NCBI GenBank assembly: GCA_027355725.1 | Contig: DAIEHI010000128.1 | Location: forward strand, 1-64,000 | DNA: 64,000 bases | Source of the DNA: Acidimicrobiaceae bacterium | GTDB taxonomy: Bacteria; Actinomycetota; Acidimicrobiia; Acidimicrobiales; RAAP-2 | Reading direction: 5' to 3' | In this document: in pieces, positions 44,764 to 52,900 of the stretch | Numbering within the stretch: position 1 is the stretch's first letter | Layout of the letters: every line of letters begins with the position of its first letter | Position numbers and translations under genes: made by a program | The notes under the pieces: generated by a model | Seen by the model: only the letters and a program-made list of their open reading frames with translations | Databases searched by the model: none | What the model was told of the DNA's origin: nothing

Positions 44764-46171
44764 CGTGAAGCCCTCGACCCGCTAGCGCAAGCAGCGTCTC
44801 GCCGAATGTCTCTGACAGCGAAGGGTGCGGCTGGATGAGCGCCGCCGCCTCCTCAGCAGTGGCCTCCCAGTTGACTGCGAAGTACCCCGCCCCCAGTTGC
44901 TCGGTGACCCAGGGGCCAGCCATGTGCACGCCAAGGATCTGACCCGCCGTCCCGTCCGCTCGCTTCTCAGCGATGATCTTCACGACGCCGTCGGTGTCAC
45001 CGATGATCTGGGCTCGACTATTGCCACCGAACGGGTCCTTCTTCACGACGACCTCGTACCCCTTCTCCTTCGCACCCGCCTCGGTCAGTCCGCAGAACGC
45101 GACTTCAGGGTTCGAGTAGATTGCCCACGGCACACGGTCGTAGTCGACCGGCACGACCGGCTCTCCGAGGATTGTCTTGATGGCGACGATCGCTTCGGCG
45201 AAACCGACGTGTGCCAATTGGGGCGTACCGGCGACCACGTCACCCACCGCAAAGACGTTCGCATTGGCGGTGCGCTGATAGCTGTCGGCGACCACGAAAC
45301 CTCGCTCATCGAGCTCAACGCCAGTTCCCTCGCCCAATAATCCCTCGCTTCGCGGGCGACGGCCGACCGAAACGACGACCATGTCGACGCTGACGTCGTC
45401 ACTGCCCTCAATTTGAATCGCAGTACCACTCTTCTTGGGCGAATGGCCGGTGATCTTCACGCCGACCTGAATCTCAATGCCGCGCTTTTTAAACGCACGT
45501 TGCACGACGTTGGCGACTTCTGTGTCACATCCTGCGAGGATTGACGGGAGTCCTTCGAGAATGGTGACTTTCGTTCCCATGTCACTCAGCATTGATGCGA
45601 ATTCACAACCAATCGCACCGCCGCCAATCACCGCCGCCGTCGCTGGCAGCGCCTCGAGCGCCAAGAATTCATCAGACGTCACCACGATCTTGCCGTCCAC
45701 CTCAAAGCCAGGCAGGGTGCGAGGTACTGAGCCCGCAGCCAGGATGACGTTCTTGCCCTGCGCCACAACGCCCGCATCGGCACCGTCGAGCACGGTGACG
45801 GTCTGATTGGCATCGAGTCGAGCGGTGCCTTCAAAGATCGTGACCTTTCGTCCCTTTATGAGACCTGACAAGCCTTTGTGAAGTCGATCGACGATCTCGT
45901 TCTTGCGCGACTGACTCACCGAAAAGTCGACTGCGACATCACTGGTCGTTATGCCAAAGGCACCAGCGTGTTCGAGAGTGCGGCGAACGTGTGCAGTCTC
46001 CAGGAATTCCTTTGCGGGCACACAACCACGGTGCAGGCACGTACCGCCAACCTTGTCACGCTCGATGAGCGCCACGTTCATACCAGCGGCGGCCCCGTAG
46101 AGGGCTGCAGCGTACCCACCAGGTCCTCCTCCGATTATTACAACATCGAACTGCTGGACCTCGTTAGCCAC
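44756..46171 (-). CDS. lpdA: Dihydrolipoamide dehydrogenase (E3)
   Basis: FAD-disulfide oxidoreductase that reoxidises dihydrolipoyl groups with NAD+; 471 aa. FAD motif GGGPGGYAAALYGAAAG (about 14-30), redox disulfide GGTCLHRGCVPAK (about 42-54), NAD-binding GGGAIGCEFASMLSDMG (about 183-199), second FAD block VFAVGDVVAGTPQLAHVG and the C-terminal His-Glu pair in HPHPSLSETF. It heads an operon with E2 and the LipB-LipA fusion. Confidence 0.95.
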   Translation of the reverse strand: MANEVQQFDVVIIGGGPGGYAAALYGAAAGMNVALIERDKVGGTCLHRGCVPAKEFLETAHVRRTLEHAGAFGITTSDVAVDFSVSQSRKNEIVDRLHKGLSGLIKGRKVTIFEGTARLDANQTVTVLDGADAGVVAQGKNVILAAGSVPRTLPGFEVDGKIVVTSDEFLALEALPATAAVIGGGAIGCEFASMLSDMGTKVTILEGLPSILAGCDTEVANVVQRAFKKRGIEIQVGVKITGHSPKKSGTAIQIEGSDDVSVDMVVVSVGRRPRSEGLLGEGTGVELDERGFVVADSYQRTANANVFAVGDVVAGTPQLAHVGFAEAIVAIKTILGEPVVPVDYDRVPWAIYSNPEVAFCGLTEAGAKEKGYEVVVKKDPFGGNSRAQIIGDTDGVVKIIAEKRADGTAGQILGVHMAGPWVTEQLGAGYFAVNWEATAEEAAALIQPHPSLSETFGETLLALAGRGLHVG

Positions 46172-46250
46172 GGCCTATCCCTTCAAAGTGCGTCCATTGA
46201 ATACCTAGGGAATCCTAATGTTTCCCAAACCACCTCGGCGCAGATCCGCT

Positions 46251-46688
46251 CTAGGAGTGTCGGGCGCGCCGACTGTCGGCGGCAACCGTCGCGAGCGCAT
46301 CCACGAAGTCGTTCATCACGTCACCCGAGTGACCCTTTACCCACGAGAAAGTGATGCTCCTGGACGAATTCAACACCAGTTCGAAGAGAGGTTCCCAGAG
46401 GTCACGATTCGCCACTGGCTGTCCTTGAGAGTTCTTCCAACCCCGACGCAACCAGCCAACGTGCCACTTGTCGTTAAAACATTTCACTACGTATGTCGAA
46501 TCACTCACGATCTCAACGGGTCCTTCGCTGTTCTCACGCAACGCCTCGAGCACCGCCGTGAGCTCCATTCGCTGATTAGTGGTCGGCGACTCCCAGCCAC
46601 TCGCAAAGGTATCTGGGCCACTCGCCCACGCCCATCCACCGGGTCCCGGATTCCCGCGGCACGCGCCGTCGGTATGTATACGCATCAT
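46251..46688 (-). CDS. rnhA: Ribonuclease HI
   Basis: Degrades the RNA of RNA-DNA hybrids; 145 aa, usual length. Catalytic residues are seen in HTDGACRGNPGPGGWA (Asp), QRMELTAVLEAL (Glu), VSDSTYV (Asp), and WVKGHSGD followed by a C-terminal DALATVAA (Asp region). ATG 46688 overlaps the stop of the Rrf2-type regulator (ATGA). This, with rnhB at 5016, gives the organism both RNase H types. Confidence 0.93.
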   Translation of the reverse strand: MMRIHTDGACRGNPGPGGWAWASGPDTFASGWESPTTNQRMELTAVLEALRENSEGPVEIVSDSTYVVKCFNDKWHVGWLRRGWKNSQGQPVANRDLWEPLFELVLNSSRSITFSWVKGHSGDVMNDFVDALATVAADSRRARHS

Positions 46689-47143
46689 ACGGTTCGAGTG
46701 ATCCACGAATCTGGGTTAGAGGTGAATCGCGTCACCGACTCTGGAAGCTCGCCGCGCAAGACCTGTCCCAGCGTCACGTGCTCGAGTACTTCACGAAGCG
46801 TTCCTCGCACTGCCACCCACACGTCACGCAGATGAGTAGCTTCGCCTTCGTAGGTCAGAGTCTCGGGTCTCATGCCCCGAACCCCCGCGAGCGGCCCGCT
46901 CACGACGCGAAGTATGTCCGCAATCATGATCGTGTCGGGATCACGAGCCAACTTAAAGCCACCTTCAGGGCCGCGCTGACTCGTCACCAACCCACCACGG
47001 CGCAGGTCTGAGAGAATCGCTCCGAGAAATTTCGCGGGCAGTTCCTGTTCCTTCGCGAGATGCTCTGCACTCACCGAGGAGTCGCTCGCGGCCAGGGTCA
47101 GTAGGGCCCTGATCGCGTACTCAGCCTTCGCGGGAATCTGCAT
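46685..47143 (-). CDS. Rrf2-family transcriptional regulator lacking cysteines
   Basis: A 152-aa winged-helix regulator starting MQIPAKAEYAIRALLTLAAS. The HTH is followed by FLGAILSDLRRGGLVTSQRGPEGGFKLARDP, the family signature (about 45-75). Rrf2 regulators such as IscR and NsrR bind an iron-sulfur cluster through three Cys; here none of the 152 residues is Cys, so it cannot do so in that way. Some Rrf2 proteins sense other ligands. Start ATG 47143 is preceded by a G-run. It is coupled to rnhA and divergent from thiE, which starts 62 bases away. The target genes are unknown. Confidence 0.85.
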   Translation of the reverse strand: MQIPAKAEYAIRALLTLAASDSSVSAEHLAKEQELPAKFLGAILSDLRRGGLVTSQRGPEGGFKLARDPDTIMIADILRVVSGPLAGVRGMRPETLTYEGEATHLRDVWVAVRGTLREVLEHVTLGQVLRGELPESVTRFTSNPDSWITRTV

Positions 47144-47204
47144 CCCCCCATTCTGCCCCACCTGAGCCTCGAAGGTGGTTTGTGCAACTTCTAAGGTAAT
47201 GAGT

Positions 47205-47846
47205 ATGTTCGATCTCTCTTCTCGCAACCTCTACCTGTGCGTCGCGCATCGCCACGACATGGCCCAATTTCTGCCCGAAGTCCTGCGTGGGGGCGTTGAT
47301 GTGGTCCAACTTCGAGAGAAAGAGCTCCCCGACGAGGTCCGAATCGCCACGGCGAAGATCATGGTGCCGATCTGTCGAGACTTTGGAGTCCCGTTCGTCA
47401 TGAATGATTCACCCAAACTTGGTGAACTCGTTGGCGCCGATGGGGTGCACGTTGGCCAAGACGACCTCAGCGTCGAGGAGTGTCGCAGAATTCTCGGCGC
47501 CGAGGCAATTGTGGGTTTGTCGACCCACTCGACTACTGAATTCGACGCTGCGCTCACCCAAGACACAACGTATTTCAGCGCTGGACCGATCGTACCCACG
47601 CCCACCAAACTCGGTCGCCCCGGCACGGGTGCGTCGTACGCGGTTGAATGCCAAGCCCGCAGCGAGCGGCCCGTCTTCGTTACCGGCGGCGTGAACAGTA
47701 CGAACATCGGCGACCTCGTACGCCTCGGGCTGCGTCACTTCGTGGTCGTACGTTTCCTCACTGAATCAACTCGGCCATTCGAGGACGCGCGTTCTCTTCG
47801 TGGCGCGCTCGACGAAGCTCTCTCAATGACGATCGAGCCAACCTAA
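47205..47846 (+). CDS. thiE: Thiamine-phosphate synthase
   Basis: Joins the pyrimidine and thiazole phosphates to form thiamine monophosphate. About 213 aa TIM barrel with VDVVQLREKELPD, MNDSPKLGELVGADGVHVGQDDL split over residues 75-98, GLSTHS and the phosphate-binding YFSAGPIVPTPTKLGRPGTG. The start could be ATG 47199 or 47205; the second has AAGG at better spacing. No TPP riboswitch fits in the 61-base gap to the divergent regulator. It overlaps a convergent hydrolase by 24 bases. Confidence 0.93.
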   Translation: MFDLSSRNLYLCVAHRHDMAQFLPEVLRGGVDVVQLREKELPDEVRIATAKIMVPICRDFGVPFVMNDSPKLGELVGADGVHVGQDDLSVEECRRILGAEAIVGLSTHSTTEFDAALTQDTTYFSAGPIVPTPTKLGRPGTGASYAVECQARSERPVFVTGGVNSTNIGDLVRLGLRHFVVVRFLTESTRPFEDARSLRGALDEALSMTIEPT

Positions 47847-48566
47847 CAAGGTCGCCACCATTCGTGGGTCCGCTCGCAGTTGGTGACCCGCGCCTTGAAT
47901 AATCCGCAGTTCAGCCCGCCCTTCAGCGCTTGAAAGCAGATCACGGGCGTCGCCCACGGGTACTTCTATGTCGTCCGCCCCGTGTCCGATGAGGAGCCGT
48001 CGTGGCGGGATCTTTGCGATGGCTCCCATTGGATCGATTGCCAGAACGTCCTCTCGAAGTGCGTTGGCGTCAAGCAGCTCACTCTCGTCACCGACCACAC
48101 CCGCTATTTGCACCGCACGACGAAACTCCTCGGCACTCGAGCACCATGCGTCGAGGTGCGCGGGTGCTGCGAATGTCGCGACGCCGCGAACACGCTCGTC
48201 GTGTGCGGCGACCGCCAGCGCCAAGGAGCCACCGAAACCGAATCCCGCCAGTGAGATGCGTCGCTCGCCCTCTTCGATTCGATTGAGTATCTGGGTGAGA
48301 TCATGTCGCCACTGGGTGCCCGAGAACGTCCCGGTACTACCGCCCACGCCCGAGAGCGTTCCGGTTGCGACAATCCAACCCGATTCATTGGCGAGATGTT
48401 CGGCCAACTCAGGAAGTAGCCCCGCCGCTTGACGACCCATACCCATTGCGCGCGGCAATCCGTGCACGAGCACCAAGATGTGCTCAGCCGAAGGTCGGGT
48501 GCCCGAGGTTGCGATGCGCAGGTCGAGCAGCGAAGTGCCGCTACTTAGTTGTTCGTGGTCGAGCAC
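47823..48566 (-). CDS. Alpha/beta-hydrolase fold protein without the nucleophile serine
   Basis: A 247-aa protein of the alpha/beta-hydrolase superfamily, similar to dienelactone hydrolase-like members. The nucleophile elbow reads LAGFGFGGSLAL (about residue 108), where the usual pattern Gly-x-Ser-x-Gly has Gly in place of Ser. The acid (LLIGHGADDIEVPV) and His (IIQGAGHQL) positions are kept. The next Ser, two residues after the motif, might not reach the active position. It could be an inactive or binding protein, or use another mechanism. It follows an acyl-CoA dehydrogenase by 6 bases, so the two form an operon. Confidence 0.78.
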   Translation of the reverse strand: MLDHEQLSSGTSLLDLRIATSGTRPSAEHILVLVHGLPRAMGMGRQAAGLLPELAEHLANESGWIVATGTLSGVGGSTGTFSGTQWRHDLTQILNRIEEGERRISLAGFGFGGSLALAVAAHDERVRGVATFAAPAHLDAWCSSAEEFRRAVQIAGVVGDESELLDANALREDVLAIDPMGAIAKIPPRRLLIGHGADDIEVPVGDARDLLSSAEGRAELRIIQGAGHQLRADPRMVATLLGWLDRH

Positions 48567-48572
48567 TGGAGA

Positions 48573-49688
48573 CTAGATACCCAGACGTTGCGCCAGCAGT
48601 TCGCGATGGTACGAGGGGTCACCGAGGAACAACTCTGAACTCTTGGCCCGCTTGAAGTAGAGGTGTGCGTGGTGCTCCCACGTGAAGCCGATGCCACCAT
48701 GGATCTGGATGTTCTCAGCTGCGCAGTGGAAGTATGCCTCGGAGCAGAACGACTTGGCCAGACTCGCCGCGATTGGCAGTTCGTCGTTCAATTCCTGGGC
48801 CGCCCAGGCCGCGTAGTACGCCGCGGACTTCGCTGATTCCACGTCGAGCAGCATGTCCGCGCACTTGTGCTTGATGGCCTGGAAAGAGCCGATCGGACGG
48901 CCGAACTGCACGCGATCCTTCGCGTACGCCACGGCATTGTTGAGCACGCGCTGTGCACCGCCCACCTGCTCAGCGGCCAGCGCTGCGGCTGCGATCGACA
49001 GCGTGGTCTCCAGCCCGACCAACGCCCCTCCGTCACTGCCGACCAACACCGCGGGCGCATCGCTCAACACGATGCGGCTCTGCTTTCGAGTCTGGTCCAT
49101 TGTCGCCAGCGCCTCGCGAGTGACGCCCGCTGCATCCCCATCGACCGCGAAGAGTGAGAGACCCTTGTCGGTCATTGCCGGCACCAAAATGAGCGAAGCG
49201 ACGTTTCCATCGGTCACGTAACTACGCACGCCATTGAGGACGTACCCATCGCCAACCGCGCTCGCCCGCGTCGAGGTGGCGCTCAAGTTCCATTGACCCG
49301 CGTCGTCGGTCAAGGCCACGGTTGCAATGGTCTGTCCCGAGGCGATGCCTGGAAGGTAGCTCGCCTTGTCGGCCTCACTGCCCACCATGAGAATTGCGTT
49401 GGCCGCGAGGGCAACGGTCGAAAAGTATGGCGAGCAGAGCAATGCGGCGCCCATCTCTTCAAAGACAACGTACAACTCCACTGGTCCAAATCCCTGACCG
49501 CCGTACTGCTCGGGGATACCAAGACCCTGCAACGCCAACTCATTGGCCATCTGCTCCCAAACGGCCGGATCGTAGCCTTCGGCGGTGGCCATCAATCGAC
49601 GCACCTCGGCCTCAGGCGACTTCTCCTCCAAGAAGCGCTTGACCATCTTTCGCAGTTCTTCTTGCTCTTCACTGAATCCAAAGTTCAT
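48573..49688 (-). CDS. Acyl-CoA dehydrogenase
   Basis: FAD-linked enzyme oxidising acyl-CoA to enoyl-CoA, 371 aa. MNFGFSEEQEELRKMVKRFL is the usual N-terminus; LGIPEQYGGQGFGPVELYVV, the FAD-binding VALTDDAGQ stretch, YAKDRVQFGRPIGSFQAIKHK (about residues 250-270) and IHGGIGFTWEHHAHLYFKRA follow. The family holds fatty-acid, branched-chain and steroid members and the substrate is not clear. It is the first gene of a two-gene operon with the hydrolase-fold protein. Confidence 0.9.
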   Translation of the reverse strand: MNFGFSEEQEELRKMVKRFLEEKSPEAEVRRLMATAEGYDPAVWEQMANELALQGLGIPEQYGGQGFGPVELYVVFEEMGAALLCSPYFSTVALAANAILMVGSEADKASYLPGIASGQTIATVALTDDAGQWNLSATSTRASAVGDGYVLNGVRSYVTDGNVASLILVPAMTDKGLSLFAVDGDAAGVTREALATMDQTRKQSRIVLSDAPAVLVGSDGGALVGLETTLSIAAAALAAEQVGGAQRVLNNAVAYAKDRVQFGRPIGSFQAIKHKCADMLLDVESAKSAAYYAAWAAQELNDELPIAASLAKSFCSEAYFHCAAENIQIHGGIGFTWEHHAHLYFKRAKSSELFLGDPSYHRELLAQRLGI

Positions 49689-49796
49689 CGCAGCCCTCTT
49701 CTATCCCTACTGGACAGTAATGCTCTTGACAGCGACATTAGCGAAAGTTGGACCCCGGGCCCGACGTGGCATTGTTGTGCTGTGGACAACGTGGAA

Positions 49797-50399
49797 ATGG
49801 TCTGGTCAGACGCGAGTGCCGAGATACACCGATTCGTCGTGGGACCCGTTGCTAACAATGTCTACGTGGTGCGTTGTCGGCGAAGCGGCGAAGCGGCCCT
49901 CATTGACGCGGCCAATGAGCACGACCGACTGCTTCGCGTGGCACGAAGCCTCGGCGTTACCTCAGTACTCGAGACTCACGGCCACTGGGACCACATCGGG
50001 GCGGTCGAACAGGTTCGAGACGCGGGCATAGACGTCTGGGTACGTGGCGAGGATGCGGGCCTCCTCCCCAGTTACGACCACCTCCTCGAGGATGACGATG
50101 TCCATCAGGTCGGCGAACTGCGCCTTCGCACCGTGCACACCCCGGGCCACACGCCAGGTTCGATCTGTTTCGCGCTTGAGAACACTCCCCTCCTGTTCAC
50201 CGGCGACACCCTCTTTCCTGGCGGCCCGGGCAATACAACCTTCGAGGGCGGTGACTTTGCGACGATCATTGCCTCGATAGACCAGAGAATCTTCTCCGCG
50301 TACCGTGATGACACGCTCATCTGGCCGGGACACGGAGCGAACACCACTCTGGGCGTCGAGCGTCCCAACCTCGATAATTGGATTGAGCGCGGCTGGTGA
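49797..50399 (+). CDS. Metallo-beta-lactamase fold hydrolase (glyoxalase II-like)
   Basis: A 200-aa zinc hydrolase with the HxHxDH motif in THGHWDHIGA (about residue 60), PGHTPGSICF (third His), GDTLFPGGPGNTTF (metal-bridging Asp) and PGHG near the end. The closest pattern is the glyoxalase II-like thioesterase group. The start is uncertain: ATG 49797, GTG 49791 or GTG 49782; the longer frame upstream is antisense to the acyl-CoA dehydrogenase. It is followed by sufC after 39 bases, but a link to SUF is only positional. Confidence 0.85.
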   Translation: MVWSDASAEIHRFVVGPVANNVYVVRCRRSGEAALIDAANEHDRLLRVARSLGVTSVLETHGHWDHIGAVEQVRDAGIDVWVRGEDAGLLPSYDHLLEDDDVHQVGELRLRTVHTPGHTPGSICFALENTPLLFTGDTLFPGGPGNTTFEGGDFATIIASIDQRIFSAYRDDTLIWPGHGANTTLGVERPNLDNWIERGW

Positions 50400-50438
50400 G
50401 AGTTCGAGCGCACGAGGCTCACCAGTAGGCTTTGCAGC

Positions 50439-51197
50439 GTGTCTGAACCCCTTCTAGAACTACGAAACCTTCACGTCGAAGCCGACGGCGCCTCGATCCT
50501 TCGCGGCGTTGACCTCATCGTGCATGAGGGCGAGGTGCACGCACTCATGGGGCCAAACGGTGCCGGAAAGTCGACCCTCGCCAACGTCATCATGGGCCAC
50601 CCCGGTTACGTCGTCACCGAGGGGGACATTCTGCTCAAGGGCGAGAACATCGCGTCGTGGACTCCCGACCAGCGCGCTCGCGCGGGGATTTTTCTCGCGT
50701 TCCAGTACCCCGAGGCCATCAGTGGTGTCTCGGTCGTCCAATTCCTTCGCCAAGCAATCGCCGCGCGCAAGGGCCTGAGCGAGTTGAGCGTCCTTGAGGT
50801 GCGACTGGACCTCATTGAATGGATGGACCGTTTGGGAATGGACCCCGCGTTCGCTGAGCGGCACCTCAATGATGGCTTCTCGGGTGGCGAGCGCAAGCGC
50901 AATGAAGTCCTTCAGATGGCGCTGCTCGAGCCAGCCCTGGCACTGCTCGATGAGACCGACTCGGGCCTTGACATCGATGCACTTCGAGTCGTTGCGCGCG
51001 GAGTGCGCACCGTACGAGATGAGAATCCCGCCATGGGAGTGGTCGTGGTCACCCACTACGTGAAGCTGCTCGAAGAGATTGAGCCAGATCAGGTCCACAT
51101 ACTCGTCGATGGAAAGATCGTGCACTCAGGTGGCGCCGAACTCGCCCAACTCATTGAACACGAAGGCTACGACGCGTGGCGTCCGGTGAGCTTGTGA
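50439..51197 (+). CDS. sufC: SUF system ATPase SufC (copy 1, canonical)
   Basis: ATPase of the Fe-S assembly scaffold SufBCD. The 252-aa protein starts at GTG 50439. Walker A GPNGAGKST (about residues 38-46), FLAFQYPEAISGV, signature FSGGERKRNEVLQMALL and Walker B LALLDETDSGLDIDAL are the standard SufC forms. Its stop overlaps sufS (GTGA), and sufU follows. A second, more diverged sufC lies at 54297 with sufD, so this genome has two copies at one locus. Confidence 0.95.
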   Translation: MSEPLLELRNLHVEADGASILRGVDLIVHEGEVHALMGPNGAGKSTLANVIMGHPGYVVTEGDILLKGENIASWTPDQRARAGIFLAFQYPEAISGVSVVQFLRQAIAARKGLSELSVLEVRLDLIEWMDRLGMDPAFAERHLNDGFSGGERKRNEVLQMALLEPALALLDETDSGLDIDALRVVARGVRTVRDENPAMGVVVVTHYVKLLEEIEPDQVHILVDGKIVHSGGAELAQLIEHEGYDAWRPVSL

Positions 51198-52429
51198 GCA
51201 GCTTTGACCCTCGTCGGGTTCGAGCCGACACTCCACTGCTTCGTCGAGTGATCAACGAGCGATCGATCACCTATTTAGACTCCGCCTCCTCTTCGCTGCC
51301 TCCGCGCGCAGTTATTGAGGCAATGGGCCGGTACTACGAGATGCGACACGCCAATGTGCACCGCGGTGTCTACCAGACCGCCAACGAAGCGACGGCCGTG
51401 TACGAGGGCGCTCGAGAATCCGTGGCATCGTTCATCAACGCCCCGGGCGGTGCGAACGAGATCGTCTTCACAAAGAACGCCACCGAAGCGTTCAATCTGC
51501 TCGCGAAATCATGGGGGGCCAAGAACCTAAAGGCCGGTGACGTGGTGCTCGTCTCAGAGATGGAACACCACGCCAACATCGTCCCCTGGTTCCAGCTGCG
51601 AGAGCTCAACGGGATAGAGGTTCGCTTCATTCCCGTGAACGATGACTACCGGTTGGACCTCACCAACATTGAATCACTCATGGAAAACGTCAAGTTGGTG
51701 TCACTCACCTCCATGTCGAATGTGCTCGGCACGATCAACCCCATCAAGGACCTGGCGGCCCTCGCTCATCGGCACGGCGCACTATTCGCCGTCGACGCCG
51801 CACAGTCCATTGCGCATTCACCGACCGACGTCACTGAGCTCGACGTCGATTTCTTCATCTTCTCCGCGCACAAGATGCTCGGCCCCACGGGCATCGGGGT
51901 CTTTTGGACCCGTGAGGCGATTCTTGATGCGATGCCTCCGTTCCTCGGTGGCGGAGGCATGATCAGCGACGTCCGCACCAGCGGTTACACGCCAGCGACG
52001 GGACCGAGCAAGTTCGAAGCCGGAACCCCGCCCATCGGCGAAGCGGCGGGACTTGGCGCGGCAGTGCTCTATCTCGAGGGTCTTGGCATGACCAACATCG
52101 TCGAGCATGAACGACACCTCACCTATGACGCCCTGACGCGCCTCGCGAGTGAATTCGATGGTCGCGTGCGCGTCATAGGTCCAAGTGACACGCACAATCG
52201 CGGTGGCGTCATCAGTCTTGACATCGCGGGCGTTCACCCTCACGACGTGGCCCAAGTGCTCGATCAGTTCGGCGTGTGCGTTCGACCAGGTCACCACTGC
52301 GCCAAGCCACTCATGCGCCGTTTCGGCCTCGCGGCGACAGCTCGCGCATCGTTCGGACCTTATTCGCTCACCCGTGACACCGACGTGCTGATTGAAGCCC
52401 TGCACCATGCCGTGACGATGTTCGGATAA
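51194..52429 (+). CDS. sufS: Cysteine desulfurase SufS
   Basis: PLP enzyme that takes sulfur from cysteine as a persulfide for Fe-S cluster assembly; 411 aa from GTG 51194, overlapping sufC. Group II features: THR-like N-terminal block TYLDSASSSLPPRAVIEAM, SEMEHHANIVPW, the PLP lysine in FFIFSAHKMLGPTGIG (about residue 225), and the active-site Cys in VRPGHHCAKPLM near 362. SufU, encoded directly after, is the usual zinc-dependent sulfur acceptor for this enzyme in Gram-positive bacteria. Confidence 0.96.
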   Translation: MSSFDPRRVRADTPLLRRVINERSITYLDSASSSLPPRAVIEAMGRYYEMRHANVHRGVYQTANEATAVYEGARESVASFINAPGGANEIVFTKNATEAFNLLAKSWGAKNLKAGDVVLVSEMEHHANIVPWFQLRELNGIEVRFIPVNDDYRLDLTNIESLMENVKLVSLTSMSNVLGTINPIKDLAALAHRHGALFAVDAAQSIAHSPTDVTELDVDFFIFSAHKMLGPTGIGVFWTREAILDAMPPFLGGGGMISDVRTSGYTPATGPSKFEAGTPPIGEAAGLGAAVLYLEGLGMTNIVEHERHLTYDALTRLASEFDGRVRVIGPSDTHNRGGVISLDIAGVHPHDVAQVLDQFGVCVRPGHHCAKPLMRRFGLAATARASFGPYSLTRDTDVLIEALHHAVTMFG

Positions 52430-52434
52430 TTGAT

Positions 52435-52896
52435 ATGTCAAGTCTCGAAGACCTCTACCGCGAAGTGATCCTTGACCACTACCGCTCCCCTCGCAATCGG
52501 GGGGAGTTGGCCTCACCGCCCGCACTTCGAGTGGAAGGTTTCAATCCATTGTGCGGCGACGAGATCGTTGTCTATCTCGAAGTGCGCGACGGTGTACTCG
52601 TCGACATCAAACTCACGGGCCACGGCTGTTCGATCTCGCAATCGTCGTCTTCACTCATGAGTGCCGCAGTCAAGGGAAAGCCAGTGAGCGAAGTTCGTGG
52701 GATCATTGCGAACTTCAAGCAACTCATGACGGGAGTCGAGGCGACCTTGAGTGACGAAAAGCCGGCGGCGCCAGTTGATCTCCGCGCCATGGGCGAACTG
52801 GCCGCGCTGCAAGGAGTGGTGAAGTTCCCAGTGCGTATCAAGTGTGCGACCCTGGCGTGGAACACCCTGACTCAGGGTCTAGACGAACTGGACTAA
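52435..52896 (+). CDS. sufU: Sulfur-transfer protein SufU
   Basis: Zinc-bound sulfur acceptor for SufS, 153 aa, resembling IscU. The three Cys are in GFNPLCGDEI (about residue 42), GHGCSISQSSSSLM (about 67) and RIKCATLAWNTL (about 134), and Asp in CGDE is the other ligand. The sequence insertion between the second and third Cys is the usual mark of SufU compared with IscU. It starts five bases after sufS and ends 4 bases before the convergent LCP gene. Confidence 0.94.
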   Translation: MSSLEDLYREVILDHYRSPRNRGELASPPALRVEGFNPLCGDEIVVYLEVRDGVLVDIKLTGHGCSISQSSSSLMSAAVKGKPVSEVRGIIANFKQLMTGVEATLSDEKPAAPVDLRAMGELAALQGVVKFPVRIKCATLAWNTLTQGLDELD

Positions 52897-52900
52897 CGAC

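Noticed and set aside
47144-47204. TPP riboswitch before thiE
   Set aside because: The gap is about 60 bases and lacks the conserved TPP element sequences.
49726-49731. TTGACA as a promoter -35 for the metallo-beta-lactamase fold gene
   Set aside because: No acceptable -10 box at 16-18 bases downstream.
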